Assembly (NCBI RefSeq): GCF_003634575.1
Contig: NZ_RBLJ01000002.1
Coordinates: 248,001 to 312,000 of the forward strand
Direction: 5' to 3'
Length of the DNA stretch: 64,000 bases
From: Photorhabdus asymbiotica
Lineage (GTDB): Bacteria; Pseudomonadota; Gammaproteobacteria; Enterobacterales; Enterobacteriaceae
Position 1 is the stretch's first letter. Each line of letters starts with the position of its first letter. Below the pieces are notes generated by a model. It ran no database searches. It was not told where the DNA came from and saw nothing but the letters and a program-made list of their open reading frames with translations. The translations under genes were made by a program, and so were the position numbers. This document shows positions 54,567 through 62,434 of the stretch, piece by piece.

Positions 54567-54748
54567 GTGATGTTGACTGGATGGTGTGGACGCCGATCAT
54601 GAGAAACCTGTGTACTTTACATGAACTCCGCACTGTCTACTCACTCTCTGACGTCATTGATATGCATGAAGCGATAGCTGAAACGCTATTATCTGAAAAG
54701 AGGGCAAACGATGCAGATCGACGAACTTCTGGTAGCCATCGGCGTTGA
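54563..54748 (+). CDS. Second tail assembly chaperone candidate, 61 residues, GTG start
   Basis: The frame begins GTGAGTGATG where GTG shares bases with the preceding stop TGA. In many phages the chaperone is made as two products from overlapping frames, and the position fits. Its end overlaps the tape measure start by 38 bases. I cannot see a clear slippery sequence, so reinitiation at the GTG is more likely than frameshifting. Confidence 0.55.
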   Translation: MSDVDWMVWTPIMRNLCTLHELRTVYSLSDVIDMHEAIAETLLSEKRANDADRRTSGSHRR

Positions 54749-56618
54749 TACGTCGCAAGCAGCAAAAATTAAAGAGGTCATTGTTGCGCTCGGTGTCGCA
54801 GCGACTCAGATTGCCAACGAAGCCAACAAAGTGAACAAGACGCTTGATAGTGTCGGCGAAGAGTCCATTAAAAGCACTGAGGAAGCGTCAGAAAAAGCGG
54901 ATGAAGCCGGAGCATCCATCAGTAAATTAAAATTGCTTGCTATTGGGGTTGTAGCGGCGGTTAGTGTTGCGACTACAAAAGTGCTTGGCTTTATCAATAG
55001 CTCGATTACTGGCGCTAAGGAGCTGGCGAAAGAGAAAGGGCTACTCTATAAGATATCCGACAGAGAGCTAAAACAGGCTGATGAGTACGAGAAGTCCATG
55101 AAGAAAATGGGGCTATCTATTGATTCAGTGAAGACAAAGATAGCACTCAATCTTGTTCCCTCAATGACTAAAGCGGTGAATAGTTTTAATGCCTGGATTG
55201 CTTCAAACAAAGAGCTAATCACGAGCGGGCTGACAAAAATTATCAAAGTCGGCGGCAAAGTCATTCAGGTTATTGTTAACTCAGTACGTGCGGTAAATAA
55301 AATTGTCACATCAACCATCGGCTGGAAAGCGGCGATTATACTTCTCGTCGGTGCATTGGCAATTCTCAAACGCTCGATGATCATGGCGTTCATTACTAAC
55401 CCGATTACCTGGGTTATTGCGGCAATAGCGGGCTTACTTCTCTTGCTTGATGATCTGATGGTCTATCTTGACGGCGGTGATTCTCTATTCGGGGCGTTCT
55501 GGGGGCCTGCGGTTAAATGGGTGAAAGATGTCATCAAGTGGGGGCAGGATTTTTACGCTAAATACAAAGGGATTATTGACAATTTAGTGTCGATTTGGAG
55601 TCAGTCGTTTAAAGCGATGTGGGCTATCTTCAGCGGAGTTTTTCAATATATCTGGAACGTCATTAAGTTGTTTGTCGGCCTCTTTACCGGCGATATGGAT
55701 CTTGTCAGTGAAGCATGGGCCGGGATGACCGCGGCATTGATGAAAATATGGAATGGGCTGATTGCTTATCTCAAGGCCTTCTTTGCTTTCTTTGGGGCCA
55801 TGTGGGACATTGCGGGAAAACTGGCAGGTAAAGCATTTAACTGGATAAAAGGCAGAGCAAAAAGCTTTGTGAGTAGCGTGGGTTCTATATTCAGCAAAGT
55901 ATGGAGCTACATCACCACCCCGTTTAAAAAGGCGTTTAAGTGGGTGTTAGGCTTGTTCGGTGTGAGTGAAAAAGATGCGGATAAATATATCGACAATATC
56001 GGTAAAGCGTTTGATGCGGTATTTGGCTTCATCAAAGCCCCATTTGAGAATGCATTTAAGTTTGTTAAATCCCTGATTGATATCGCGACTAATGACAACC
56101 TAACCTTTACTGAAAAAATCGAGAAAATTTTTTCTGCTGTCTGGGGCTACATCACCGCGCCATTCAAAAAAGCATTCAAATTTGTGCTGGGGTTGTTCGG
56201 GGTCAATGAGAGCGAGGCCGATAAGTATGTCTCAAATATTGGCAAGACCTTTGATGGCGTGATTGAGGCTATCAAGGCTCCATTTAAAACGGCTTTTGAC
56301 TGGGTTGAGCAGAAGTATTTGGCATTAAAAAATTTCTTTTCGGGTGATTCAGCAGCGGAAGAGGTGGCGGTTAGTCTAAGTCAGGTTGCGGCTACAGTTA
56401 ATGCTGGTGATGGTTCAAATATTGGTCAATCCGTTGCAAATTCTACTATGAATAACAGTAACAAAACGACAATTAATCAAGGTGATGTGACGGTGCATCA
56501 AAACATAACAACACCGGATGCAGTAAGAGCAGCTCAAATGTCTACCGATGGGTTTGGCAGGGCATTGAAAAATGCTAGTTACAACACAAAAGGGCAATTC
56601 GTTAATGGCTCAGGGTAA
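54711..56618 (+). CDS. Tail tape measure protein
   Basis: 635 residues. The N-terminal 60 residues (DTSQAAKIKEVIVALGVAATQIA) and long helical parts are those of tape measure proteins; a hydrophobic region around 200-250 (AAIILLVGALAIL, WVIAAIAGLLLLL) may enter the host membrane on DNA injection. Two copies of a repeat with PFKKAFK-V-GLFGV-E-ADKY-NIGK start near residues 400 and 480. At about 1.5 angstrom per residue the tail would be roughly 95 nm. Confidence 0.9.
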   Translation: MQIDELLVAIGVDTSQAAKIKEVIVALGVAATQIANEANKVNKTLDSVGEESIKSTEEASEKADEAGASISKLKLLAIGVVAAVSVATTKVLGFINSSITGAKELAKEKGLLYKISDRELKQADEYEKSMKKMGLSIDSVKTKIALNLVPSMTKAVNSFNAWIASNKELITSGLTKIIKVGGKVIQVIVNSVRAVNKIVTSTIGWKAAIILLVGALAILKRSMIMAFITNPITWVIAAIAGLLLLLDDLMVYLDGGDSLFGAFWGPAVKWVKDVIKWGQDFYAKYKGIIDNLVSIWSQSFKAMWAIFSGVFQYIWNVIKLFVGLFTGDMDLVSEAWAGMTAALMKIWNGLIAYLKAFFAFFGAMWDIAGKLAGKAFNWIKGRAKSFVSSVGSIFSKVWSYITTPFKKAFKWVLGLFGVSEKDADKYIDNIGKAFDAVFGFIKAPFENAFKFVKSLIDIATNDNLTFTEKIEKIFSAVWGYITAPFKKAFKFVLGLFGVNESEADKYVSNIGKTFDGVIEAIKAPFKTAFDWVEQKYLALKNFFSGDSAAEEVAVSLSQVAATVNAGDGSNIGQSVANSTMNNSNKTTINQGDVTVHQNITTPDAVRAAQMSTDGFGRALKNASYNTKGQFVNGSG

Positions 56619-56692
56619 TAATTTTGCTTTCTCTTGCGATTTCTAAGTGGTCTAATTAAACCTTAATTTTAGTTATTGCAAGAGAAGCATTT

Positions 56693-56974
56693 ATGAGAAA
56701 ACTATTTTTACCAATTGTATTGGTTGCTTTTTTGGCTGGTTGTGGCGAGCCAAAGTTAGACGCATCTAGTGACACAGCAATGAAAGAGTCTATTCAAGAA
56801 ATGAACAAGAATCTATCACCAGAAGATCAAGCGAAGTTCCAAAGAGCAATAGCAAAAACCATATTCAAAGTTGGTTTCTCTTCTGGTGATGCAGCCCAAA
56901 AGGATCAAAAATTCAAAGAAGCACTGAATGGAAAGACCGCTAAAGAGATCATCGCCATGGACGAGAAAAAGTAA
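56693..56974 (+). CDS. Small prophage lipoprotein (DUF6694-like)
   Basis: A 93-residue lipoprotein: signal peptide MRKLFLPIVLVAFLAGC with lipobox LAGC, then a charged mature part (KESIQEMNKNLSPEDQAKFQRAI). Similar lipoproteins are found as extra genes in lambdoid prophages; some block receptors of competing phages. The function here is unknown. It opens the accessory island after the tape measure gene. Confidence 0.75.
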   Translation: MRKLFLPIVLVAFLAGCGEPKLDASSDTAMKESIQEMNKNLSPEDQAKFQRAIAKTIFKVGFSSGDAAQKDQKFKEALNGKTAKEIIAMDEKK

Positions 56975-56993
56975 GCCATCCTTGGCTTGGGGG

Positions 56994-57572
56994 TTAGTAC
57001 TTCCAGCTGTTTTTCATGTTCAACAGATTTTCTCTATGAATAATGAGATAACCAGCTTTTTGTGCTAACTCCATAAACGTGTTTAACGTTAAGACATGGC
57101 TATCAGGGCGAACTATTTCGCAACTATCAACCGCACTATTTCGTAATGTGATGAGGATCTTGCCATTTTCGGGGAATTGAATTCCTAACGTAGGGGAAGT
57201 TTCTTTACCAAGGAATTCCCCTTCTTTCTGGTTAAAGTAAAAATCCTCCAGTGCTTCGAACACATCCCAGGCCTTGTCGGTGTCGAGCATTTTGGCGTGA
57301 CGAGCCGCTCCGCGTTCGGTCCAGAGAATTAGGCTTCTTGTCTTGGGTGAAATTTGTAGGTTACTTAAAGTAACCCGCAAATCTTTTAGGGCCTTCCCAA
57401 TAACTTTAAAGTAATGTTTGCCTTCAACGAATCTTTGCGTATTTCGTGAATGATTCACTTTGATGTTATTGGTGCTGGTTTCATACAATTGAGCTAATAA
57501 CTCGGTAGTGATCACCGGAATGCTATTATGAATGATAGCTTGGAGGCTTTGAGCTGAAATTTGATTAGTCAT
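56994..57572 (-). CDS. ORF6N-domain antirepressor candidate
   Basis: 192 residues, reading against the tail genes. The first 110 residues fit ORF6N (SIPVITTELLAQLYETSTNNIKVNHSRN, then RFVEGKHYFKVIG, LILWTERGAARHAKMLDT and AWDVFEALEDFYF). ORF6N/KilA-N proteins are antirepressors or regulators in phages. AAGGAG precedes the ATG. It is the last gene of a leftward operon that begins with an Arc-like repressor, as ant follows arc in P22. Confidence 0.8.
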   Translation of the reverse strand: MTNQISAQSLQAIIHNSIPVITTELLAQLYETSTNNIKVNHSRNTQRFVEGKHYFKVIGKALKDLRVTLSNLQISPKTRSLILWTERGAARHAKMLDTDKAWDVFEALEDFYFNQKEGEFLGKETSPTLGIQFPENGKILITLRNSAVDSCEIVRPDSHVLTLNTFMELAQKAGYLIIHRENLLNMKNSWKY

Positions 57573-57599
57573 TGCTGACTCCTTACTTTATCTCTGAAT

Positions 57600-57908
57600 T
57601 TAGTTGACCATATTACGGTATGGTGCCGGGAGGTTCAGAACGGCAGTAAGAGCCGCGGACTTATTCCCCTTTCGGGTGTTGTATTCGTCGCCCTCCCGAC
57701 CTTGATCGGAGTGTGGTCGCGTATTGCGCCCACTGAATGACAGGCATAAAAAATCCAACGCTAACGGGGTTGGTTTAGTCCGCTTACTTGAGGTTCTGAC
57801 GCCTCGCAAGGGCAAGATAACCCCGGAGAGTGATCCTGTCAACAATATTCCTTCAGCAAGGAATGCATTGATAGTGTTATATGTTTCATTAATTGCTATA
57901 CTTGTCAT
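57600..57908 (-). CDS. Ash-like small prophage protein (uncertain)
   Basis: A 102-residue frame from an ATG with AGGAATATAGAC before it. SGRNTRPHSDQGREGDEYNTRKGNKS, quoted in part, recalls the Ash/Icd-like proteins of P4-type elements. A frame of 71 codons on the plus strand overlaps it almost wholly (57724-57939), but that lacks a ribosome-binding site. It sits between the Arc-like and ORF6N genes. I am unsure that it is a real protein. Confidence 0.4.
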   Translation of the reverse strand: MTSIAINETYNTINAFLAEGILLTGSLSGVILPLRGVRTSSKRTKPTPLALDFLCLSFSGRNTRPHSDQGREGDEYNTRKGNKSAALTAVLNLPAPYRNMVN

Positions 57909-57935
57909 GTCTATATTCCTAGTAGGTTTGGACAA

Positions 57936-58118
57936 TTAGAGGCCCTGACTATTGCGAGTAGTTGGGGCTTCGCTATTTCTGGCTATGTATTCCTTAAGTG
58001 CTTTAACGATTACATAATTCATAGATCTATCTTGTGTATTTGCAATGCATTTCAAGCTTTCTCTTACTTCGTTTGGCATCCTGATATTTACTTGTGGTGG
58101 TCTTCCTATATTACTCAT
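57936..58118 (-). CDS. Arc/Mnt-family ribbon-helix-helix repressor, leftward
   Basis: 60 residues from the ATG at 58118, with a strong GGAGGAACC site. The strand PPQVNIRMPNEV and the helices RESLKCIANTQDRSMNYVIVKALKEYI are the ribbon-helix-helix fold of Arc and Mnt. It heads the operon that contains the ORF6N gene. Confidence 0.85.
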   Translation of the reverse strand: MSNIGRPPQVNIRMPNEVRESLKCIANTQDRSMNYVIVKALKEYIARNSEAPTTRNSQGL

Positions 58119-58142
58119 GGTTCCTCCATATAATATAGCCAT

Positions 58143-58179
58143 TGGCTACCATTGATAGGCTAGTAGTTAATGGCTACCA
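58143..58179. promoter_or_regulatory. Probable operators between the two Arc-like genes
   Basis: TGGCTACCA occurs twice, at 58143-58151 and 58171-58179, exactly 28 bases apart. With their flanks they have ATGG/CCAT arms. The divergent repressor genes flank the sites, so they are the likely binding sites. Confidence 0.6.
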
Positions 58180-58210
58180 TGTCAACAACTTATTATGCTG
58201 GATTACATTT

Positions 58211-58477
58211 ATGAGTCGTGACCCACAGATAAACATTCGTTTGCCGCAAGATCTCAAAGAGGCAGTACAAAACATGGCATTAGACAATAAGCGGTCTGTA
58301 AATGCTGAGATTGTTGCCATTTTGTTAGATGCAGTCAGAAAGCATGCGCTCAGTAATCAGGGCCAATCATCATCAGGAACGCGACTAAAGGCAATAGATT
58401 ACCTCTATGAACGAGAGGTATTAGAGGAAATTGCGAAGCTTGCCGCAGAAAACGCTGTAAAGCTTGTAAAGAAGTGA
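58211..58477 (+). CDS. Arc/Mnt-family ribbon-helix-helix repressor, rightward
   Basis: 88 residues from the ATG at 58211. SRDPQINIRLPQDLKEAVQNMALDNKRSVNAEIVAILLDAV has the same fold as the leftward one, followed by a second helical part (REVLEEIAKLAAENAVKLVKK) like the tetramerisation helix of Mnt. Divergent Mnt- and Arc-type genes with an antirepressor form the immI region of P22. Confidence 0.85.
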   Translation: MSRDPQINIRLPQDLKEAVQNMALDNKRSVNAEIVAILLDAVRKHALSNQGQSSSGTRLKAIDYLYEREVLEEIAKLAAENAVKLVKK

Positions 58478-58574
58478 AGCAGCCCCGAAAGGGGCTTACT
58501 GGTTAAAAAATCAGTAACGCCTATCATTGCATCAATGGTTAACTATGTAAAATAATTAACCATTGGATGATGTA

Positions 58575-59018
58575 ATGGAAGTCAAAGAAAAAATTGCAAC
58601 GGCGTTTTTATCAATGCGTCCAGATAATCCAGAAGATACAAACGAAATCATTAGGCCCATTGTGACTAAGGCTGTTTCAAGGCTTCCAGAAGATTTGTTC
58701 CTGTATGTCACACTGTCTATTCTCGGATTGACGCAAGGTAAGTCTTATAAATTATTCATAGACATTCTCCATAATGGAGAAAGTTGTATAAAATATTATA
58801 ACAACCCCTACGGAGATGATGGCGAAGAGTTTGTTGCTGATAATAAAGATCTGCCAGCGAACCAAGTTTCTGCAATCTTCAATATTGATTTTCCCGTAAT
58901 TGCAATACCTGATACTGGTATTTATGAAATCAAAGTCAGGCTTCGCGATAGTAACGGAGAGCTTTTGGATGAAAATTCGTACTACTTTGATATAATAAAG
59001 AGGGCGGGTAATGAGTAG
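58575..59018 (+). CDS. Hypothetical prophage protein, 147 residues
   Basis: From the ATG at 58575 (MEVKEKIATAFLSMRP); a TTG 12 bases before is also in frame. The second half looks like an immunoglobulin-type beta sandwich (YKLFIDILHNGESC, FNIDFPVIAIPDTGIYEIKVRLRDSNGELL). It overlaps the next gene by 8 bases. No known family; such proteins form part of host-interaction cassettes. Confidence 0.6.
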   Translation: MEVKEKIATAFLSMRPDNPEDTNEIIRPIVTKAVSRLPEDLFLYVTLSILGLTQGKSYKLFIDILHNGESCIKYYNNPYGDDGEEFVADNKDLPANQVSAIFNIDFPVIAIPDTGIYEIKVRLRDSNGELLDENSYYFDIIKRAGNE

Positions 59019-59319
59019 CAAACCAGGTATACGCCTTGTAAGTTCAAATAACATGACAGATTATCATATCAAACATGGTGGTTCTGGCGGTGGAGGGGAT
59101 ATGCTAGAAAGAATCAAAAAGCTAGAAGATGACGTATTCGCGCTAAAAACCGATGTTGCTGTGATAAAGTCTAACTATGCAACAAAGGCTGATGTAGTAA
59201 GCTCGGCCAATAAAATAATTTTATGGGTTGTTGGGGCGGTTGTCTTCTCTCAGTTTCTGCCTGCAATACCAAAGATCATCGAAGTATTCACAAAGATGCA
59301 AAAGGTCGTTTTAACCTGA
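59011..59319 (+). CDS. Coiled-coil membrane protein, paralogue of 35082-35381
   Basis: 102 residues with the same plan as the gene in cI operon position: a Gly-rich linker (HGGSGGGGDMLE), a coiled coil (RIKKLEDDVFALKTDVAVIKSNYATKAD) and a membrane helix (IILWVVGAVVFSQFLPAI). Its last 32 codons overlap the KilA-N reading frame. Confidence 0.65.
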   Translation: MSSKPGIRLVSSNNMTDYHIKHGGSGGGGDMLERIKKLEDDVFALKTDVAVIKSNYATKADVVSSANKIILWVVGAVVFSQFLPAIPKIIEVFTKMQKVVLT

Positions 59320-60017
59320 ATGCATTGCATAAAGCGGGTGGTGGTAAAGATGCTAAACGACCTAAAACATGGCTCGAAACAAAACAGGCTCAGGAGCTTG
59401 TTGAGGAGCTAAGGCAGAATTACGCCTTAGGTCAAGAAGTGCTCAAAGTTCAAAAAGGCGGTGTGAATCAAGGCACTTTCGCTCATGAATTGTTAGCTAT
59501 TTCTTACGCTGGCTGGATTAGTCCGTCGTTCCAATTACAGGTCAATCAAATATTCTTTGATTATCGTACTGGTAAGCTGGTTTCTGCGGTCCCGGTTAAT
59601 AATCAATCGGGGTTACCTGAATATCGTCTTGCCAAAGCGGAACAATTAAGGTCTGTTGCTCTTGAGAAAAACATAGCTTCAATTGAAAGACTAAATATGC
59701 TTTTGCCGAATCTGGATCGCTTGGCTAAGCAGACCTTAGCAGCATCGGTGATTAATCCTTTAATTGGTCAAGATGTAATCCCCCTTCCTGTATTGGAAGA
59801 GAAATATTATACGGCTGGTGAAGTAGGGAGGATGCTGGAAGTGTCAGCAAACAAAATCGGGCGGACTGCCAATAATCACAATCTAAAAACCGAACAGCAT
59901 GGGAAGTTCTTTCTGGATAAATCCGCTCACTCCGATAAACAAGTTGAAGCATTCCGTTATAACGAGAATGGTATTAAAGCACTTAGACATTTGATCCACG
60001 GCGTTGAAGTAGCTTAA
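59223..60017 (+). pseudogene. KilA-N-domain antirepressor with remodelled or missing 5' end
   Basis: The frame carries a KilA-N domain (IHKDAKGRFNLNALHKAGG, TWLETKQAQELVEEL, GTFAHELLAISYAGWISPSFQLQV) and a C-terminal DNA-binding part (YYTAGEVGRMLEVSANKIG). The start of the domain should be about a dozen residues further up, but that DNA instead codes the end of the membrane protein in another frame. The first ATG (59223) has no ribosome-binding site and adds foreign residues (GCWGGCLLSVSACN). It is probably a fusion remnant, perhaps still translated by coupling. Confidence 0.55.
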
Positions 60018-60104
60018 GGATTCGAGGCCAAAGACGGCTGACTGTAGATAAATATATTTCACTTTGGTATATTTTGGGCGGGCGCTTGAGACTATCTGTC
60101 TCTG

Positions 60105-60170
60105 GCGTGCTGGAGCGGATAGAAGAAAGCCCCAAATGATCTTTCAATCAATTTGAGGCCCATCTAATGC
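60105..60170 (-). ncRNA. sok: Sok-type antisense RNA (position approximate)
   Basis: Read on the minus strand, the region opposite the mok start resembles Sok of plasmid R1: GGCCTC..., then a hairpin-like ATTGATTGAAAGATCA and GGGGCTTTCTTCT. A promoter candidate, TTGTTA, 16 bases, TATGTT, lies just before it. Its ends are estimates. It would block mok translation and thereby hok. Confidence 0.55.
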
Positions 60171-60226
60171 TTCGCAACATAAGATTAGCCTCTTACCTAA
60201 CAAGAAGCAAGGAGAGAAGGCTATGA
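60167..60226 (+). CDS. mok: Mok-like leader peptide, 19 residues
   Basis: The frame begins MLRNIRLASYLTRS and its stop TGA overlaps the hok start (ATGA). In hok/sok loci, hok is translated only when the ribosome has read mok. Confidence 0.6.
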   Translation: MLRNIRLASYLTRSKERRL

Positions 60227-60381
60227 AGCCGCAAAAAATCGCAATATTTAGTTTGATTATTATTTGTGTGACGTTACTCATATTCACGTGGATAACAAGG
60301 GGCTCACTCTGTAAGCTCCACATCAAACGAGGTAATACAGAGGTTGCGGCAATCATGGCTTACGAATCCAGCAATAGGTAA
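60223..60381 (+). CDS. hok: Hok/Gef-family type I toxin
   Basis: A 52-residue membrane toxin. After MKPQKIAIF comes one membrane helix (SLIIICVTLLIFTWIT), then RGSLCKL and the family-defining end EVAAIMAYESSN, which matches EVAAFMAYES of Hok. The leader (60080-60222) carries the typical GGCGGGCGCTTGAG, AAGAAAGCCCC and TAGCCTCTTACC blocks of hok mRNAs. Hok depolarises the membrane when its antisense RNA is lost. It is located between the tape measure and baseplate genes. Confidence 0.9.
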   Translation: MKPQKIAIFSLIIICVTLLIFTWITRGSLCKLHIKRGNTEVAAIMAYESSNR

Positions 60382-60391
60382 GGCAACCTTA

Positions 60392-60420
60392 GGCGGGAGG
60401 TTTTTACTCCCGCCCTTTTA
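60392..60420 (+). terminator. Terminator after hok
   Basis: GGCGGGAG (60392-60399) pairs with CTCCCGCC (60407-60414), followed by CTTTTAG. In hok mRNAs the 3' end also folds back on the leader. Confidence 0.8.
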
Positions 60421-60478
60421 GATGTTGTGATTGCTTGGCTCTCAAGCGCCCTTTTCAATTTCTTAAATAGTAATCGAC

Positions 60479-60505
60479 AAACCCGCCTTTGAGCGGGTTT
60501 TTTGT
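60479..60505 (+). terminator. Terminator before the baseplate genes
   Basis: AACCCGC and GCGGGTT around TTTG-A, then a T-run, only 12 bases before the next structural gene. Late transcription must pass it, which fits Q-type antitermination. Confidence 0.75.
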
Positions 60506-60517
60506 TGCAGGTACTGT

Positions 60518-61276
60518 ATGGACTTACTCAGCGGTTTTAACACAACAAATGCATCTGTAATAACTCGTTCTATTGGTGAATTTCAGTTTGATTGCGTGAC
60601 TGTTGAGAATCACGAGTCGAGTTTGCGTATTACTGAGAACCCAGTAGAGTCTGGGGCTGCAATTGCCGATCATGCAATTCTTGAACCGAAAGAAATTACG
60701 ATAACTGGGATTATGGTTAGCTATGAACCGCCGCAATACTCAAAAGATATTACAGGATTTGATTCTGACGTGATGGATACTTTTCCCTTGCCTGTTGAAA
60801 TTCGTGCTCAAACAAAGCAGGCGGAAGCAATGATAAACCGCTATATCTCCGTTGCTGATAACGTTATTGAACAATCCCAACGAGCAATAGCACCATTCTT
60901 ACCCGATTATCAGGGATTGGCTGGTGATAGCTCACAGACCCTAGACAGGGTTGGAAAAGCCTATAACGACTTGCTTAACTTACAGAAAAAAGGCGAAACA
61001 ATCACAGTTCAAACTGGCTTAAAGCAATATGAGAATATGATGATTGTGAGTGTCAGTGTTTCTCAGATGTACGATGGTTCCGCAGAATTTTCGCTGACAT
61101 TGCGCGAGATATTCATTGTCGAAACCCAGACAGCGAAAGGACTGAATGTGAAAAAATCAACAAAAAAGCAGATGGGCAAGACGCAACCTAAACAGGCTGA
61201 TAATAAATCAATGCTAAAAAGTGGCAATGATGCCCTCGGCGGGGGACTTAAAAAACTTTTAGGCCGGGAGGCGTAA
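60518..61276 (+). CDS. Baseplate/distal tail (Dit-like) protein
   Basis: 252 residues. The segment VENHESSLRITENPVESGAAIADHAI and then KEITITGIM is the common start of Dit-like tail proteins, which connect tail tube and baseplate. The C-terminal part is basic. It is the first structural gene after the accessory island. Confidence 0.78.
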   Translation: MDLLSGFNTTNASVITRSIGEFQFDCVTVENHESSLRITENPVESGAAIADHAILEPKEITITGIMVSYEPPQYSKDITGFDSDVMDTFPLPVEIRAQTKQAEAMINRYISVADNVIEQSQRAIAPFLPDYQGLAGDSSQTLDRVGKAYNDLLNLQKKGETITVQTGLKQYENMMIVSVSVSQMYDGSAEFSLTLREIFIVETQTAKGLNVKKSTKKQMGKTQPKQADNKSMLKSGNDALGGGLKKLLGREA

Positions 61277-61614
61277 TGATATACGAAATTCCCGTTTCAA
61301 CAGAAGAAATACAAGAGCAATCATTCAGTTTATTTAATATGAACCTCCGATTTACATTGTATTTCAACACTGTTTCTAATGGCTGGCAGTTTGATTTACT
61401 TGATACAAACATAGATCAATACATCGCGCAAATGTACGGACTCACAGTCAATAGCCCGGCATTGATAACAAAGAACTTACCGTTTGTGATCATGATGAGT
61501 GATAGTTCCGGCTTTGGCCTTAATTCTGTTAGACGAATTGAGTTGGGTAATAGACTGAAAATTTATTTTGTCGATAAAGAGGTGTGGCGTGAAGCAATTC
61601 GGGAGACAACTTAA
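61276..61614 (+). CDS. Baseplate plug protein (Pam3 gp18-like)
   Basis: 112 residues: MIYEIPVSTEEIQEQSFSL and NGWQFDLLD, FVIMMSD... LKIYFVDKE. Size and strand pattern fit the small plug proteins between tube and hub in Pam3-like contractile baseplates. It overlaps its predecessor by one base. Confidence 0.7.
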   Translation: MIYEIPVSTEEIQEQSFSLFNMNLRFTLYFNTVSNGWQFDLLDTNIDQYIAQMYGLTVNSPALITKNLPFVIMMSDSSGFGLNSVRRIELGNRLKIYFVDKEVWREAIRETT

Positions 61615-62434
61615 ACTTAGCATTGGCAACAAAAAAGAAAGCATTGAAATTACTAACTTAAGAGTGGCTTTCGAAGTATCAAAGACAATTACAAGCGAAC
61701 CCAACCCGGCAACAATTCGAGTTTATAACCTCAACCAATCACATCGAAATCTGATTACAAGTAAAGCCTATAATAAGGTATCCCTAGCTGTTGGCTATGA
61801 AGAACTACGGGTAATTTATACGGGCGATATTATTGAGGTCGTTACTCTTCGTGATGACCTGGATTTCATTATTGAATTGACGTGCGGGGATGGCTATAAA
61901 GCTTACACCGGAGCGTTAGTTAATAAGACTCTGAAAGCCGGTGCGACTGATACTGATATTCTGTCAGAAACGACTAAGTCAATGAAAGTTGGTAACGGGG
62001 TGGTTGATTTACCAAAAGATCGGCAATTACCGCGGGGCAAGGTTCTAACGGGCAATGCTCGCGACATTATGCACAAGATAGCACGAAATAACGGCGCTAA
62101 TTGGTCCGTGCAAGATGGAAACATGGTCGTACTGCCGAAAAATAAAGTGCTTGCGGATAATGAGGGTTTTGTGTTGTCACAAGAAACGGGAATGATCGGC
62201 AGTCCTGAAAAAACAGATGACGGCTTGCAAATCACTTGCTTGTGTAATCCCGCGCTGCGGATCGGCGGCCTTGTTCGGATTCAGTCAATTATCCCAGAGT
62301 ATAACGGTGACTATAAAATCACTGAATTAGAACATTCAGGCGATTTTATGTCAGACGATTGGAATACGCTGATAACGTGCACCGGTGGAAAATATCAAAA
62401 GGTGAATAATGAACAAAAATCCAACTCTACTTGA
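61589..62434 (+). CDS. Baseplate hub protein (gp27-like)
   Basis: 281 residues from the GTG at 61589, preceded by AAAGAGGTGTGGC; an ATG at 61568 lies inside the previous gene. NPATIRVYNLNQSHRNLI, VSLAVGYEELRVIYTGDIIEV and VVLPKN... VRIQSIIPEYNGDYKITELEHSGD are the pattern of phage hub proteins. It overlaps the spike gene by 26 bases. Confidence 0.8.
   Translation: MKQFGRQLKLSIGNKKESIEITNLRVAFEVSKTITSEPNPATIRVYNLNQSHRNLITSKAYNKVSLAVGYEELRVIYTGDIIEVVTLRDDLDFIIELTCGDGYKAYTGALVNKTLKAGATDTDILSETTKSMKVGNGVVDLPKDRQLPRGKVLTGNARDIMHKIARNNGANWSVQDGNMVVLPKNKVLADNEGFVLSQETGMIGSPEKTDDGLQITCLCNPALRIGGLVRIQSIIPEYNGDYKITELEHSGDFMSDDWNTLITCTGGKYQKVNNEQKSNST

Noticed and set aside
57724-57939. Plus-strand frame of 71 codons with a hydrophobic end
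   Set aside because: No ribosome-binding site, and it lies opposite a frame with a good one. I keep the minus-strand frame, itself only at low confidence.
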